Shown here piece by piece: positions 7,855-16,678 of a DNA stretch of 64,000 bases (positions within the stretch are counted from its first letter, which is position 1; every line of letters starts with the position of its first letter). The notes below the pieces were generated by a model that made no database searches, was not told the origin of the DNA, and saw only the letters and a program-made list of their open reading frames with translations. The DNA is from Levilactobacillus zymae (lineage in GTDB: Bacteria; Bacillota; Bacilli; Lactobacillales; Lactobacillaceae): contig NZ_JAVLAS010000001.1 of NCBI RefSeq assembly GCF_032190635.1, positions 372,001 to 436,000 on the forward strand, given 5' to 3'. The position numbers and the translations under genes were made by a program.

Positions 7855-9582
7855 ATGAAAGTTTTAATGCCCTATTTTCGGCGTTACCACCGCGACGTGT
7901 GGGTAGCGCTCCTTTCGATCATCGTGCTGGTCTTTGCGACCTTGTGGCAACCGCGCCTCTTACAGGTGGTCATGGAAGCCATCATCAAAAACGACCAGCA
8001 GACGGTCTTTCAACAGGGCCTCTTCTTACTGGGGCTCGCCGTTTTAGGCATCATTGGTGGGATCGTTAACACCATCTATTCCGCCCGTGTGGCGTTGGGG
8101 GTGGCGACCGACTTACGGGCCGATTTATACGCCCACGTTCAGTCGCTGGCCTTCGCCGACGTCGAGAAATTTTCGGCGTCCAACCTGGTGGTCCGCATGA
8201 CCAACGATATCAACCAGGTTCAACAGATCGTGATGGCCGGGTTTCAACAGATTACTCGAATCCCGTTGCTGTTTATCGGGGCGCTGATCTTGGCACTGGT
8301 GACCATGCCACAACAGTGGTGGGTCATCCTGGCCATGATGGTGATTATCCTGCTGGTCTGTCTGGTCGCCGTTAAGCGGATGACCAAGTACTTCGGTCAG
8401 ACCCAACAGGACATCGAAAACGTCAACACGGTCGCCCGCGAAAACCTGATGGGGATTCGCGTGGTCAAGTCGTTCGTCCAGGAGGGTAACGAAATTAAGA
8501 AATTCTCCGGCGCGTCGGACGAGTTGACCAACGTGACCGCTAAGATTGGGTACTGGTTCGCCATCCTGATGCCGGCGTTCTTCTTAACCGCCAACTTGGC
8601 GGTCGGCATCGCGGTCTACATCGTGGGGCAAAACGTCACCACCCACCCGACCTATCTGGCGGCCATCACCAGTTTTATTTCCTACTTAATGCAAATCTTG
8701 TTCGCCGTGATCAACGGGGGCTTTCTGATGACCTTCGCGTCACGGGCCTTCATCTCGCTGGGGCGGATCGGCGAAGTCCTGAACACGGCACCCAGCATGA
8801 CCTACGTCAGTGGCGACGACCAGCCGGTCCAGGGCGACGTGACGTTCGACCACGTGACCTTCACCTATCCCGGTGACGATCACCCGACGTTACGCGACGT
8901 CAGCTTTACCTTAAAGGCCGGCACCATGTTAGGCATCGTTGGGGCTACGGGTTCCGGTAAGACCACGCTGGCGCAGTTGATTGCGCGGCTGTACGACCCG
9001 GACAGCGGTCAGGTCAAGGTCGGCGGCGTCGACGTGCGCCAGTTGCCCGAAAAGGCGCTACGGTCCACCGTGGCCTACGTCCTACAACGCTCGACGCTCT
9101 TTTCCGGGACCATCTCCGGTAACCTCAAACAGGTCCAGCCGGATGCCAGCGTCGGTCACATGCAGTGGGCGGCTAACATCGCCCAGGCGTCGGAATTCAT
9201 CGAACGCCTGCCGCAGACCTACGACGCGCCCGTCGAAGAACGCTCCCAGAACTTTTCCGGAGGTCAGCAGCAACGACTCGCGATTACCCGTGGTGTGATT
9301 GCTAACCCCAAGATTCTGATCTTAGACGACGCGACCTCGGCACTAGATGCCCGGTCCGAAAAGCTGGTCCAAGAGGCGTTGAACCGGGACCTGAAGGGGA
9401 CCACCACCGTGGTGATTGCCGAAAAGATCTCGTCGATCATCAACGCCGATCAGATTCTAGTGCTCGATCACGGCCGCGTTTCGGGCGTGGGGACGCACCA
9501 CGAATTGGTCGCCGATAACGCGATTTACCAAGCCATTTACCAGACCCAAAAGGCCCGAGAGGAGGGGACGGTCAATGAGTGA
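7855..9582 (+). CDS. ABC exporter half-transporter with degenerate ATP site (LmrC/BmrC/YfiB type)
   Basis: A six-helix type IV transmembrane domain is followed by an ATPase domain: Walker A GATGSGKTT near residue 363, signature FSGGQQQ near 467, Walker B LILDDATSALD near 490. The catalytic Glu after Walker B is Asp and the H-loop is IAEK instead of IAHR. This is known from the non-canonical subunit of heterodimeric multidrug exporters. The partner follows with an 8-bp overlap. ATG 7855 is chosen over 7846 because AAGGAGG ends at 7844. Substrate is unknown; drugs or lipids are usual for the family. Confidence 0.9.
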   Translation: MKVLMPYFRRYHRDVWVALLSIIVLVFATLWQPRLLQVVMEAIIKNDQQTVFQQGLFLLGLAVLGIIGGIVNTIYSARVALGVATDLRADLYAHVQSLAFADVEKFSASNLVVRMTNDINQVQQIVMAGFQQITRIPLLFIGALILALVTMPQQWWVILAMMVIILLVCLVAVKRMTKYFGQTQQDIENVNTVARENLMGIRVVKSFVQEGNEIKKFSGASDELTNVTAKIGYWFAILMPAFFLTANLAVGIAVYIVGQNVTTHPTYLAAITSFISYLMQILFAVINGGFLMTFASRAFISLGRIGEVLNTAPSMTYVSGDDQPVQGDVTFDHVTFTYPGDDHPTLRDVSFTLKAGTMLGIVGATGSGKTTLAQLIARLYDPDSGQVKVGGVDVRQLPEKALRSTVAYVLQRSTLFSGTISGNLKQVQPDASVGHMQWAANIAQASEFIERLPQTYDAPVEERSQNFSGGQQQRLAITRGVIANPKILILDDATSALDARSEKLVQEALNRDLKGTTTVVIAEKISSIINADQILVLDHGRVSGVGTHHELVADNAIYQAIYQTQKAREEGTVNE

Positions 9583-11341
9583 TTTACGCAATGCCGGCAA
9601 GTATTACTGGCACTATCTCAAGCGCTACTGGCGCGGCTTTATCATCAGTATGCTTCTGATCGCCTTTTCCACCTGGTGCATCGTGGTGGCGCCGACCTAC
9701 CTGGGCCGGGCGGTCGAACAACTGACCACCTACCTCCAGCAGTGGAGTTCGCCGGCCACCAGGGGGCAAGCCAGCCTGACACCGTTTAACCACACGCTGA
9801 TCATCTACATCTTGTTGTATGTGGGGGATGCCAGCACGATTTTTATTTCCAGTCTGATTCTCGCGCGGGTCACCGCCCATTCGACGGGGACCATGCGGGT
9901 GGGGCTGTTCCGCAAGCTCCAACGGATGAAGGTCCAGTACTTCGACACCCACAGCGACGGCGATATCCTGGCGCGGTTCACCTCTGATTTGGATAACATC
10001 TTCAACGCCATGAACCAAGCGCTGCTGGAAATCCTGTTGGCGGTGGCCCAGTTCGTCGGGTTACTGATCGTGATGTTCAACCAAAACGCCACCATGGCCT
10101 CGACGCCGCTAGCCCTGATCGTGGCGGCGGTCGTGATGCGCAAGGCCGGCGTGGCCGTCAACCAGCAACAGGACGACATCGGGAAGCTCAACGGCTACAT
10201 CAACGAGCAGATCACCGGCCAGAAGGTGTTGATCACCAACGGCCTGCAGCAAGACTCGCTGAAGGGCTTTGCCGGCTACAACGCCAAGGTGCGGCAGTCG
10301 GCCCTGACCGGGCAGATCTGGTCGGGGATTCTGAACCCGTTGATGCAGGGAATGTCGCTACTCAACACGGCTATCGTGATCTTCTTTGGCTCCTGGTTCG
10401 CGTTGAATGGCAGCCTGTCCACCGGGGCCGCGTTGGCGCTGGTGGTGGTGTTCGTCAACTACGCACAACAGTATTACCAGCCCATCATGTCGCTGACCAG
10501 CCTCTACAGCATGATTCAACTGGCGATTACCGGGGCGCGGCGGGTCGATGAGGTCCGCAACCAACCGGAAGAAACCAACCCGGCGCGGGGCCATGAGATG
10601 CCCGCCATTCAAAACGGGTTGCAGATCGACGACGTGCACTTCAGTTATGTACCGGGCAAGGAAATTCTCCACGGGGTCTCAATCGACGTGCATCGCGGCG
10701 AAATGGTCGCGTTGGTCGGGCCGACCGGGTCGGGGAAGACCACGGTCATGAACCTGCTGAACCGCTTTTACGACGTCGATCAGGGCGCGATTACCCTGGA
10801 CGGCACCGACATCCGGCAGTTTGATTTGCAGTCGCTCCGGACCAACGTCGGCATCGTTTTGCAGGAACCGCAACTGTTTACCGGCACGATTGCCGACAAC
10901 ATTCGCTACGGCGACCCGCAGGCGGGGATGGACCGCGTGATCGATGCGGCCAAGCAGGCCAACATTCACGACTTCATCACCAGTCTGCCGGCGGGGTACG
11001 ACACCCGCGTGTCCGACGAGCAAAGCATCTTCTCAGCGGGGCAGAAGCAGCTGATGTCGATTGCCCGGACGATTCTGACCAACCCGCGGCTGTTGATCCT
11101 AGACGAGGCCACGTCCAACGTGGACACGGTCACCGAGGACCGAATTCAAGCCGCGATGGATAACGTGATCCAGGGCCGGACCAGCTTCGTGATTGCGCAC
11201 CGCTTGAAGACGATTCTGAACGCCGATAAGATTGTGGTCTTAAAGGACGGTCAGGTCATCGAACAGGGGAATCACCAAGCGTTACTGGCCGAAAATGGCT
11301 TCTACGCGGAGCTGTATCGCAACCAGATGGTATTTGATTAA
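9575..11341 (+). CDS. ABC exporter half-transporter with canonical ATP site (LmrD/BmrD/YfiC type)
   Basis: This 588-residue protein has the same layout as its partner: membrane domain, then Walker A GPTGSGKTT near residue 381, signature FSAGQKQ near 486, Walker B LLILDEATSNVD near 509 and H-loop IAHRLKT near 540. Here the catalytic Glu and His are present, so the pair should form one hydrolysing and one degenerate site, as in LmrCD and BmrCD. Translational coupling to the first subunit (8-bp overlap, GAGGAGGGG upstream) fits a 1:1 heterodimer. A strong terminator follows. No dedicated regulator adjoins the pair; the MarR gene at 12573 is 1.2 kb away. Confidence 0.92.
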   Translation: MSDLRNAGKYYWHYLKRYWRGFIISMLLIAFSTWCIVVAPTYLGRAVEQLTTYLQQWSSPATRGQASLTPFNHTLIIYILLYVGDASTIFISSLILARVTAHSTGTMRVGLFRKLQRMKVQYFDTHSDGDILARFTSDLDNIFNAMNQALLEILLAVAQFVGLLIVMFNQNATMASTPLALIVAAVVMRKAGVAVNQQQDDIGKLNGYINEQITGQKVLITNGLQQDSLKGFAGYNAKVRQSALTGQIWSGILNPLMQGMSLLNTAIVIFFGSWFALNGSLSTGAALALVVVFVNYAQQYYQPIMSLTSLYSMIQLAITGARRVDEVRNQPEETNPARGHEMPAIQNGLQIDDVHFSYVPGKEILHGVSIDVHRGEMVALVGPTGSGKTTVMNLLNRFYDVDQGAITLDGTDIRQFDLQSLRTNVGIVLQEPQLFTGTIADNIRYGDPQAGMDRVIDAAKQANIHDFITSLPAGYDTRVSDEQSIFSAGQKQLMSIARTILTNPRLLILDEATSNVDTVTEDRIQAAMDNVIQGRTSFVIAHRLKTILNADKIVVLKDGQVIEQGNHQALLAENGFYAELYRNQMVFD

Positions 11342-11347
11342 TGAGCC

Positions 11348-11397
11348 AAAACACGCCTCAAGTCGACCCTTTAGCCGGCTTGAGGCGTGTTTTGTAA
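11348..11397 (+). terminator. Terminator of the ABC exporter operon
   Basis: AAAACACGCCTCAAG pairs perfectly with CTTGAGGCGTGTTTT. Confidence 0.9.
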
Positions 11398-11493
11398 TGG
11401 TGAAAATAGGGGTATTTAATGTCCTTGAAATTTAGTATGATAGGGGTTACCCCATCAGGGGGTTAACGACCGAATCGGAGAGGTGTATGAGTT

Positions 11494-11904
11494 TTGGCAA
11501 AAAAGAAAATTGTGGTTTACCCAGCAGTGTTTAACCAAGATCCACAAACCGGTCAGCTGACGATTAGTTTTCCGGATGTTCCGGGTGCTCTGAGTCAAGC
11601 GGACGACCTGGGCCAAGCCCTGTTGAACGCTAGCGAGGTCTTAGGCCTCATGCTGTATGACGAAAAACAGCTTCCGTCGGCGACGCCCCTTGAGGACGTC
11701 CAGGCGGCCTATCCCCACGATTTTGTCCAGTTAACGGCCGTTGATCTGGTCCAGGCGGCTAAGGAAATCACCAAGCCGACGGTGAAAAAGAACACGACCA
11801 TTCCCTACGACCTCGCCCAGCAGGCCAGTGATCGGGGAGTTAATTTTAGTGCGGTGTTAACCAACGCGCTAAAGGAGCTCTTACAGGACCCTGAGCAAGA
11901 CTAG
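11494..11904 (+). CDS. HicB-like antitoxin-family protein without an adjacent HicA
   Basis: The 136-residue protein begins with the HicB fold: VVYPAVFNQDPQTGQLTISF, then FPDVPGALSQADDLGQALLNA, the degenerate RNase H-like core typical of HicB. The C-terminal part (TIPYDLAQQASDRGVNFSAV, then LTNALKELL) looks like a ribbon-helix-helix DNA-binding domain. Translation starts at TTG (11494) with GGAGAGG about 11 bases upstream; the ATG at 11488 is in another frame. HicB normally neutralises the mRNA interferase HicA, but the 152 bases upstream are too short for hicA and the gene downstream is a convergent Fe-S gene. It may be an orphan regulator. Confidence 0.82.
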   Translation: MAKKKIVVYPAVFNQDPQTGQLTISFPDVPGALSQADDLGQALLNASEVLGLMLYDEKQLPSATPLEDVQAAYPHDFVQLTAVDLVQAAKEITKPTVKKNTTIPYDLAQQASDRGVNFSAVLTNALKELLQDPEQD

Positions 11905-11923
11905 GTGCGACGTGGTTAACTTA

Positions 11924-11961
11924 AAAAGGATGCGGACCCCACCGGTGGGCCGCATCCTTTT
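11924..11961 (+). terminator. Bidirectional terminator after the hicB-like gene
   Basis: AAAAGGATGCGG and CCGCATCCTTTT pair around a GC-rich loop; both strands end in a short T-run. Confidence 0.8.
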
Positions 11962-11980
11962 GCGTTAGATAGTATTGCGG

Positions 11981-11996
11981 TGTTCCACGTGAAACA
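11981..11996. promoter_or_regulatory. parS site (ParB/Spo0J binding sequence)
   Basis: TGTTCCACGTGAAACA matches the Bacillus parS consensus TGTTNCACGTGAAACA exactly. It abuts the stop codon of the minus-strand Fe-S gene. Firmicute parS sites cluster near oriC. Confidence 0.85.
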
Positions 11997-12392
11997 CTAG
12001 CAGTCGTCTCCGCTGAGCTTAATGCCCCGTTGAAAGGCGTCCAGGACGTCCTGCCCGCGGGCGATTTTGACCGTGCTGTCGAGGAGTTCGGCGTCGTCCT
12101 TAAGCAGGATGTTGTGGTGGGCCACGTCGAGGGTCAGGCCGGCGCCGAGAAAGTAGAGATCGTAGTCCGATGACCAGAGCCGTAAGCCTTGGTCGTTCGC
12201 GATGGCTACCGGGTAGTCCGGGTCCGGTGCATCGAGCACAATTAACGTGAAGTTGGTGCCGATGGTGCAGGCCCCGCCTTGCAGGGAGTACTTGCCACCA
12301 CCGTCATCGGCGATCAGCACCAGGTCCTTAGTGGTTAAGTTCTTTTGGTCCAGCACCGCCATGAAGGCGGGCGTGAGTTTAATGGGGGTCAT
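11997..12392 (-). CDS. A-type (HesB/IscA-like) iron-sulfur cluster biosynthesis family protein
   Basis: The 131-residue protein starts with IKLTPAFMAVLDQK, the usual opening of the HesB/IscA fold, and contains LIADDGGGKYSLQGGACTIG, followed by an acidic DAPDPDYP segment and LRLWSSDYDLYFLGAGLTLD. This resembles the lactobacillar short proteins annotated as Fe-S cluster biosynthesis family. The CxnCxC pattern of true A-type carriers is not complete here (one Cys in the GGAC segment and one at the very end, DDC), so cluster binding is uncertain. ATG 12392 is chosen because AAAGGA lies about ten bases upstream; TTG at 12401 is too close to it. The gene is divergent from the MarR gene. Confidence 0.65.
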   Translation of the reverse strand: MTPIKLTPAFMAVLDQKNLTTKDLVLIADDGGGKYSLQGGACTIGTNFTLIVLDAPDPDYPVAIANDQGLRLWSSDYDLYFLGAGLTLDVAHHNILLKDDAELLDSTVKIARGQDVLDAFQRGIKLSGDDC

Positions 12393-12470
12393 CCGCGTCA
12401 ATCCTTTCGTGAGTGAAGTTGGGACCAGTTTACCACGAAAAGGGGGAGCGGGTGATTATCCTTTATCTAT

Positions 12471-12550
12471 TAGTTAGTTTTAGTTGACAGAAACTAACTA
12501 TCGGGATATACTGCATTTAGTTAGTTAACAGATATAAAATCTAACTAAAT
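12471..12550 (+). promoter_or_regulatory. Promoter and two palindromic operators of the MarR gene
   Basis: TTGACA (12484-12489) and TATACT (12507-12512) are spaced by 17 bases. TAGTTAGTTT at 12471-12480 is repeated inverted as AAACTAACTA at 12491-12500, bracketing the -35. A second pair, ATTTAGTTA at 12515-12523 and TAACTAAAT at 12542-12550, lies downstream of the -10. Both contain TTAGTTA half-sites, which suggests autorepression by the MarR protein encoded just downstream. Confidence 0.85.
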
Positions 12551-12572
12551 ACAAAACGGGAGTGACCACAAC

Positions 12573-13193
12573 ATGACTTATGACTCACAAGCACTATTAA
12601 CCCTATTTGGTCGGCTGTTTCAACAACGGGCCTTCGTTTCCGCGGCCGTGCGCAGCACCCGCATGAACGAACACGATCCCCAACGTAACTCTAACCAACT
12701 CCGACTCCTACACCTGTTAACCGAACACGATCACCTGACCAACTCCGACATCGTCGAAGACCTCGACATCCGGCCCAGCTCCGTCAGCGCGTTAGTATCC
12801 AAGCTGGAAGACGCCGGGCTGATCGAGCGCCAGGCGTCACCGGACGACAAACGGGTGGCGTTGATTTCACTGACGGCGGCTGGCCGTAAGTTCCTCGAAA
12901 CGGCCCACAAGGCCAAGGACGAGTTCTCGGAGGCCCTGTTCACCACGCTTAGCGAGGCGGAACAGGCTCAGTTACGGGACATCCTCCAGAAGCTACTCAA
13001 AGATCTCGAAGCCAAGCAACCCAGCGACTGGGCGCAGTCGGCGGACTATCGCGCCTTCATGGAACAGGCTCAGACCCTGCACCGTGGGCACAGCATGCAC
13101 ATGCATGGTGGCCGGGGGCTACACGGCGGGATGGGTCCCAACATGCGCGACCTATTCGGTGACGGGCCCCGGCGACCGCATGATGATTATTAA
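12573..13193 (+). CDS. MarR-family transcriptional regulator with a His/Gly/Met-rich C-terminal tail
   Basis: Residues about 40-110 form the MarR winged helix (LTNSDIVEDLDIRPSSVSAL, then VSKLEDAGLIERQASPDDKR with the wing DDKRV), followed by the dimerisation helices. The last 35 residues are unusual: HRGHSMHMHGGRGLHGGMGP, a His/Met/Gly-rich tail that could bind metal. The start is ATG 12573 with GGGAG about nine bases upstream. The gene is monocistronic, with its own operators and a terminator. Targets are unknown; the nearest exporter genes (7855-11341) are candidates only by proximity. Confidence 0.88.
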   Translation: MTYDSQALLTLFGRLFQQRAFVSAAVRSTRMNEHDPQRNSNQLRLLHLLTEHDHLTNSDIVEDLDIRPSSVSALVSKLEDAGLIERQASPDDKRVALISLTAAGRKFLETAHKAKDEFSEALFTTLSEAEQAQLRDILQKLLKDLEAKQPSDWAQSADYRAFMEQAQTLHRGHSMHMHGGRGLHGGMGPNMRDLFGDGPRRPHDDY

Positions 13194-13210
13194 TAATTGT
13201 TATTAATAAC

Positions 13211-13248
13211 AAAAGCACCATTTCCTTAACGAAATGGTGCTTTTTTGA
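13211..13248 (+). terminator. Terminator after the MarR gene
   Basis: AAAAGCACCATTT pairs with AAATGGTGCTTTT and runs into TTTTTT. It may also work for the convergent gene ending at 13277. Confidence 0.88.
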
Positions 13249-13276
13249 TAAGACCACGTTCTGTGGGCTCAATTAG

Positions 13277-13897
13277 TTAAGCCAACCGCCACCGCAACGT
13301 GGTCTTACGGCGTTCTGGGGCTACCCGGCGAAAATCGGACAGGTAGATTTCGCGGTGTTGGTAGTCGCCCATCGTGGTTTGGGTGGTTAGCTGATGAGCG
13401 GTCAGGTAATCGCGCATCGTGGCAAATGTTCTGCCCTCGGTGTCGAAGGACCCGGTGTGGGTGGCTTGTAAGCAACGCCCCTCGGTGTAGGTCACGAATT
13501 GGAGTTGATCGAGGTAGGGGCTGGGGTGTTTGACCCGGGTCCGCGCGATGGCGAGTTGGACTTGTTCGGCGGTTACCTGGTTCGGTTGGCGAAGCATGAT
13601 GGTGTAGGCCAGGGCGGCCTTGTTCAGGGTCGCGTCGCGCGAACCATCCGTGGTGGTCCAGACGCCCTCCAGCGGGTAGACCGTGTACTCGTAAGGCGTC
13701 CCGAATTCACCCTTCTTTAGGGCCATGCGCACCGCGTAGGCCACGGGGTACAGGGCCTGAATCTGCGCGCCAAAGGCCGGTTGATTCGGATCGCCGTGCC
13801 CCGTGAGCGTGAGAAAGTGGGCTTGCGGGACGTCGACGACCTGGATGCCTTTGGGCAGGTACAGGTCACGTTCTTGTTTACGCCATTCGTGTTTCAT
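13277..13897 (-). CDS. GyrI-like small-molecule-binding domain protein
   Basis: The 206-residue protein resembles stand-alone GyrI-like/SOUL-type effector-binding proteins: an N-terminal MKHEWRKQERDLYLPK, then VDVPQAHFLTLTGHGDPNQP and the YPVAYAVRMALKKG segment typical of the family. Such proteins bind or turn over small hydrophobic ligands; the ligand here is unknown. GGAGGA lies upstream of ATG 13897. It follows the quinone oxidoreductase-like gene by 27 bases on the same strand and is probably cotranscribed with it. Confidence 0.8.
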   Translation of the reverse strand: MKHEWRKQERDLYLPKGIQVVDVPQAHFLTLTGHGDPNQPAFGAQIQALYPVAYAVRMALKKGEFGTPYEYTVYPLEGVWTTTDGSRDATLNKAALAYTIMLRQPNQVTAEQVQLAIARTRVKHPSPYLDQLQFVTYTEGRCLQATHTGSFDTEGRTFATMRDYLTAHQLTTQTTMGDYQHREIYLSDFRRVAPERRKTTLRWRLA

Positions 13898-13924
13898 GGA
13901 TCAGTTCCTCCAATTTTAAATGAA

Positions 13925-14884
13925 TTAAGGTAGGACCACGACTTTGCCCAGGCTCTGCCCGCTTTCCAGGTACCGGTGGGCGTCGGCGGTGTGGGCCAGG
14001 TCAAAGACCTTTGCCGGGTGTACGTCGATATGGTGCGTGGTGATGAAGTCCAGCAGGTGTTGCAGCGCGTCGGGCGCCACGTCACCGGAAGAAAAGCCGG
14101 TCAGGTAGCGGTTGTTGGGGATGTCGGTAATGGGGTCAAAGTCGTCAATGGTCCATTCACCGCCAAGTTCACCGGTCGAATTCACGATGCCAAATTCGTT
14201 AAGGCGTTGGAGGGAATCGCGGATAGCTTTGCCCCCAATCAGGTCCACGATTTTATCGAAAGTGCCGCTACTGGTCGGCAGGTCGAGGGGGTCTGGCGTG
14301 ACCAGCACCTCAGTAAAACCTAGCGCTTCGAGGGCGGCAACCTTTTTCGCCGACCGGGTTGTTCCCACGATCGCGGCCTGGGGGGCCAGGGCGCGGATCA
14401 ACTTAAAGGCCGCGACGCCGACGCCGCTGGTGGCCGCGCGAATCAGCACCCGGTCGTGCGGTTGAATGCGCAGACTGGTCACGATGCCGAACGCCGTGTA
14501 GAAGGTCTCAGGGACCGCCGCCAAGTCGGCCCAGTCGAGGGTGGTGTGGACCGGGTAGATTTGGTCGTTCGGCAGGAGGACGGCTTCCGCGTAGCCCCCG
14601 TCGACGGCCCGGCCCATTTCACCCATGATGGACACCACGGTTTGGCCCACGGAAAATCGATCGGGGGCTGACGTGGCCGCCACGGTTCCCACGGCTTCGA
14701 TACCTAGAATCCGGGGGAAGGTGACCGACGGCGAGAAGCCCTTGCGTGTAAAGATCTCGGAGTGGTTGACCCCGAAACCACGCACCGTGATCAACGTCCA
14801 ACCGGGTTTGACGGTCGGCGTGGGCACGTCGGTATACTCGAGCACTTCCGGTCCGCCCAGATGACGCACAACGATAGCTTTCAT
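13925..14884 (-). CDS. Zinc-independent medium-chain dehydrogenase/quinone oxidoreductase
   Basis: The 319-residue protein has a GroES-like N-terminal domain ([20 protein letters not shown]) and a Rossmann domain with the nucleotide-binding motif [12 protein letters not shown] near residue 150. The zinc ligands of alcohol dehydrogenases are absent, as in the quinone oxidoreductase (QOR) branch, so NAD(P)H-dependent reduction of quinones or enones is likely. The start at 14884 is fixed by AAGGAGG upstream; an in-frame ATG further up lacks a binding site. It is the first gene of a two-gene unit with the GyrI-like protein. Confidence 0.88.
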   Translation of the reverse strand: MKAIVVRHLGGPEVLEYTDVPTPTVKPGWTLITVRGFGVNHSEIFTRKGFSPSVTFPRILGIEAVGTVAATSAPDRFSVGQTVVSIMGEMGRAVDGGYAEAVLLPNDQIYPVHTTLDWADLAAVPETFYTAFGIVTSLRIQPHDRVLIRAATSGVGVAAFKLIRALAPQAAIVGTTRSAKKVAALEALGFTEVLVTPDPLDLPTSSGTFDKIVDLIGGKAIRDSLQRLNEFGIVNSTGELGGEWTIDDFDPITDIPNNRYLTGFSSGDVAPDALQHLLDFITTHHIDVHPAKVFDLAHTADAHRYLESGQSLGKVVVLP

Positions 14885-14984
14885 CAAAAACGACCTCCTT
14901 AATGTTAGCTTCACTATAGCATATTCTTCCGTTGACAAGGTCGGCCAGACGGCTTATGTTACCAATAAAAAGGAGTTGAGAGCC

Positions 14985-15398
14985 ATGCCACAGGTTTACT
15001 TTCTATGTACCGGCAACTCGTGTCGCAGCCAAATGGCCGAAGGGTTTGTCCGTCAGTTATTAGGGCCCACTTGGCGAGTCGCTAGTGCTGGGGTTGAAAC
15101 GCACGGGCTGAATCCGCGGGCTGTCCAGGTAATGGCCGAGGCGGGCCTCGACATCTCGGCGCAAACGTCCAAATTGATTGATCCGGATTACCTGGCGCAC
15201 TGCGATTTGGTGGTGACGCTGTGTGGGGATGCGCGCGACCGCTGCCCCGTAACGCCGACCAGCGTGCGCAAGGTCCACTGGCCGCTGGCGGACCCGGCGC
15301 AGGCTTCGGGCAGTGCGGCCCAGCAGTTGGCCGTCTTTCGGCAGGTCCGTGACCAGATTCGCCAACGGGTTGAGCACTTGGCCCAAACGCTAAACTAA
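14985..15398 (+). CDS. arsC: Thioredoxin-coupled arsenate reductase / LMW-PTPase fold protein
   Basis: The 137-residue protein has the phosphate-binding loop CTGNSCR (Cys8 to Arg14) and the two further cysteines [10 protein letters not shown] (near 80 and 87) that define the thioredoxin-dependent ArsC branch rather than plain low-molecular-weight tyrosine phosphatases. The triple-Cys relay would reduce arsenate to arsenite. ATG 14985 follows AAGGAG by ten bases. No arsR, arsB or acr3 gene is adjacent; the neighbours are oxidoreductase and flavodoxin genes, so it may act alone with pumps elsewhere. Confidence 0.9.
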   Translation: MPQVYFLCTGNSCRSQMAEGFVRQLLGPTWRVASAGVETHGLNPRAVQVMAEAGLDISAQTSKLIDPDYLAHCDLVVTLCGDARDRCPVTPTSVRKVHWPLADPAQASGSAAQQLAVFRQVRDQIRQRVEHLAQTLN

Positions 15399-15400
15399 CC

Positions 15401-15445
15401 CCAAATCGACCGGACCCCTCAGCGCGAGGGGTTCGGTCGATTTGG
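15401..15445. terminator. Long hairpin between convergent arsC and flavodoxin genes
   Basis: CCAAATCGACCG and CGGTCGATTTGG pair, with an inner CCCCTC/GAGGGG stem. No long T-run follows, so termination efficiency is uncertain. Confidence 0.65.
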
Positions 15446-15447
15446 CA

Positions 15448-15873
15448 TTAGACGTTTAACATTTTTTGCGCAAATTCTTTAACTAACTGGACCTGGTTGT
15501 CTTTCAAGATCCCGCCGGAACTGCCCAGGATCTTCATCCCTTTGCCGCCCATGACCTGGTGGAAGTGGCCGATCACCGGGATGCCCTTTTCCTCGGCCAG
15601 CTTGGTCAACGCTTTGTCGGTCACGGCTTCGGGACCGCCCGAGGTGGTGAAGAAGGCGATACGCTTGATCTTAGCGGGGTCCAGGCCCGCCATGAAGGCC
15701 GAGGCGCTTTTGTCGGGCCGCATGAAATAGGTCCCACCGCCCAAGAAGAGAAGGTCGGCCGCCTCGACGGGCGTCTTGACGTCTTCCGCCGGTACACCGG
15801 CGACGGCGGCAATCTCCTTAGCGAACGCTTCGGTGTTCCCGTTGCGTGTTTGATAACGAATAGCTACTGTCAT
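15448..15873 (-). CDS. Flavodoxin-like protein
   Basis: The 141-residue protein opens with MTVAIRYQTRNGNTEAFAKE; the T-x-N-G-N-T loop is the FMN phosphate-binding site of flavodoxins. A second loop with FLGGGTYF and the FFTTSGGPEA segment fit the flavin edge. It is a little shorter than classical flavodoxins. CGGAGGGG upstream supports ATG 15873. It likely carries electrons for a reductase; the partner is unknown. It converges on arsC. Confidence 0.85.
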   Translation of the reverse strand: MTVAIRYQTRNGNTEAFAKEIAAVAGVPAEDVKTPVEAADLLFLGGGTYFMRPDKSASAFMAGLDPAKIKRIAFFTTSGGPEAVTDKALTKLAEEKGIPVIGHFHQVMGGKGMKILGSSGGILKDNQVQLVKEFAQKMLNV

Positions 15874-16099
15874 TGAAAACCCCTCCGTTTCGAGTCGATA
15901 GGTTTAGTATAAGCTATTGTGAAACCGATTACAAAGAAGCGCCCGACTTTGGTCATTGACCGTCATGGTCGCCCATCAAAAAATAATTTCGAATTTAACG
16001 AAGTTCTGATAATAAATTATTTATAAGTCGAACAAATGGCCAAAAACAGAATACATACCTATACTGAATATGAATGGGGATAATTAAAGGAGGAGCACG

Positions 16100-16636
16100 A
16101 TGAGAATTAAACAATGGCTATTTTTAGGCAGTTTAGGGGTAGCTCTAATGGGAGTAGGATTAGTGGCAACACCGGTGACGGTGGCTTCTGCTAAGGCTAA
16201 CCGAACGCTTAGAACGTTTCCTAAATCTATCCGGGGGACTTGGTATACTTACAATAATCACCATTATTATCGGGTAAAAATTACCGCGAAACAGATGATT
16301 TCAGCGGGGACCACCCAACGACTACATTCACGAAAAAATGTCTACTTTACCGGGAAACCGTGGGCTAAACGAGTACATCCTAGTTGGATTATTGCGGCCC
16401 ATGCTTATTACCAAGATGAAGATTGGATTTGGACGTATGGTTGGTACCAAGGTGCCGGCGCTGGAAATTACTATATGCGAACCAGTAATTATCTAGAGGG
16501 GAAGTATCATCCAGCCTTGCAATTAGCAAGTGGGGCTGGGATTTGGACGGATGGCTACGCGTATCATACGAAGCACCTTGCCCGGCACTATTCGAATGCG
16601 CATTTTGAAGGGGATCGCTACCGGCCTAATAATTAA
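16100..16636 (+). CDS. Secreted protein of unknown function
   Basis: I do not recognise a domain. The 178-residue product has a clear signal peptide (MRIKQWLFLGSLGVALMGVG, cleavage near ASAKA) and a mature part rich in Tyr, Trp and His (RGTWYTYNNHHYYRVKITAK; YYQDEDWIWTYGWYQGAG). Small Tyr/Trp-rich exported proteins like this are common in lactobacilli and often carry cell-surface or bacteriocin-like annotations without evidence. GGAGGAG precedes ATG 16100. It is monocistronic, with an AT-rich promoter region upstream and a shared terminator downstream. Confidence 0.75.
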   Translation: MRIKQWLFLGSLGVALMGVGLVATPVTVASAKANRTLRTFPKSIRGTWYTYNNHHYYRVKITAKQMISAGTTQRLHSRKNVYFTGKPWAKRVHPSWIIAAHAYYQDEDWIWTYGWYQGAGAGNYYMRTSNYLEGKYHPALQLASGAGIWTDGYAYHTKHLARHYSNAHFEGDRYRPNN

Positions 16637-16676
16637 AGGACTTCTGACCAGATGAATTAACGGTCAGAAATCCTTT
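16635..16676. terminator. Bidirectional terminator between the secreted protein and padR
   Basis: AAAGGACTTCTGACC pairs with GGTCAGAAATCCTTT with one mismatch. Confidence 0.75.
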
Positions 16677-16678
16677 AA

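Noticed and set aside
7670..7858. A 62-codon frame directly before the ABC exporter
   Set aside because: It starts at GTG inside the likely -10 sequence, has no ribosome binding site and shows no recognisable protein features.
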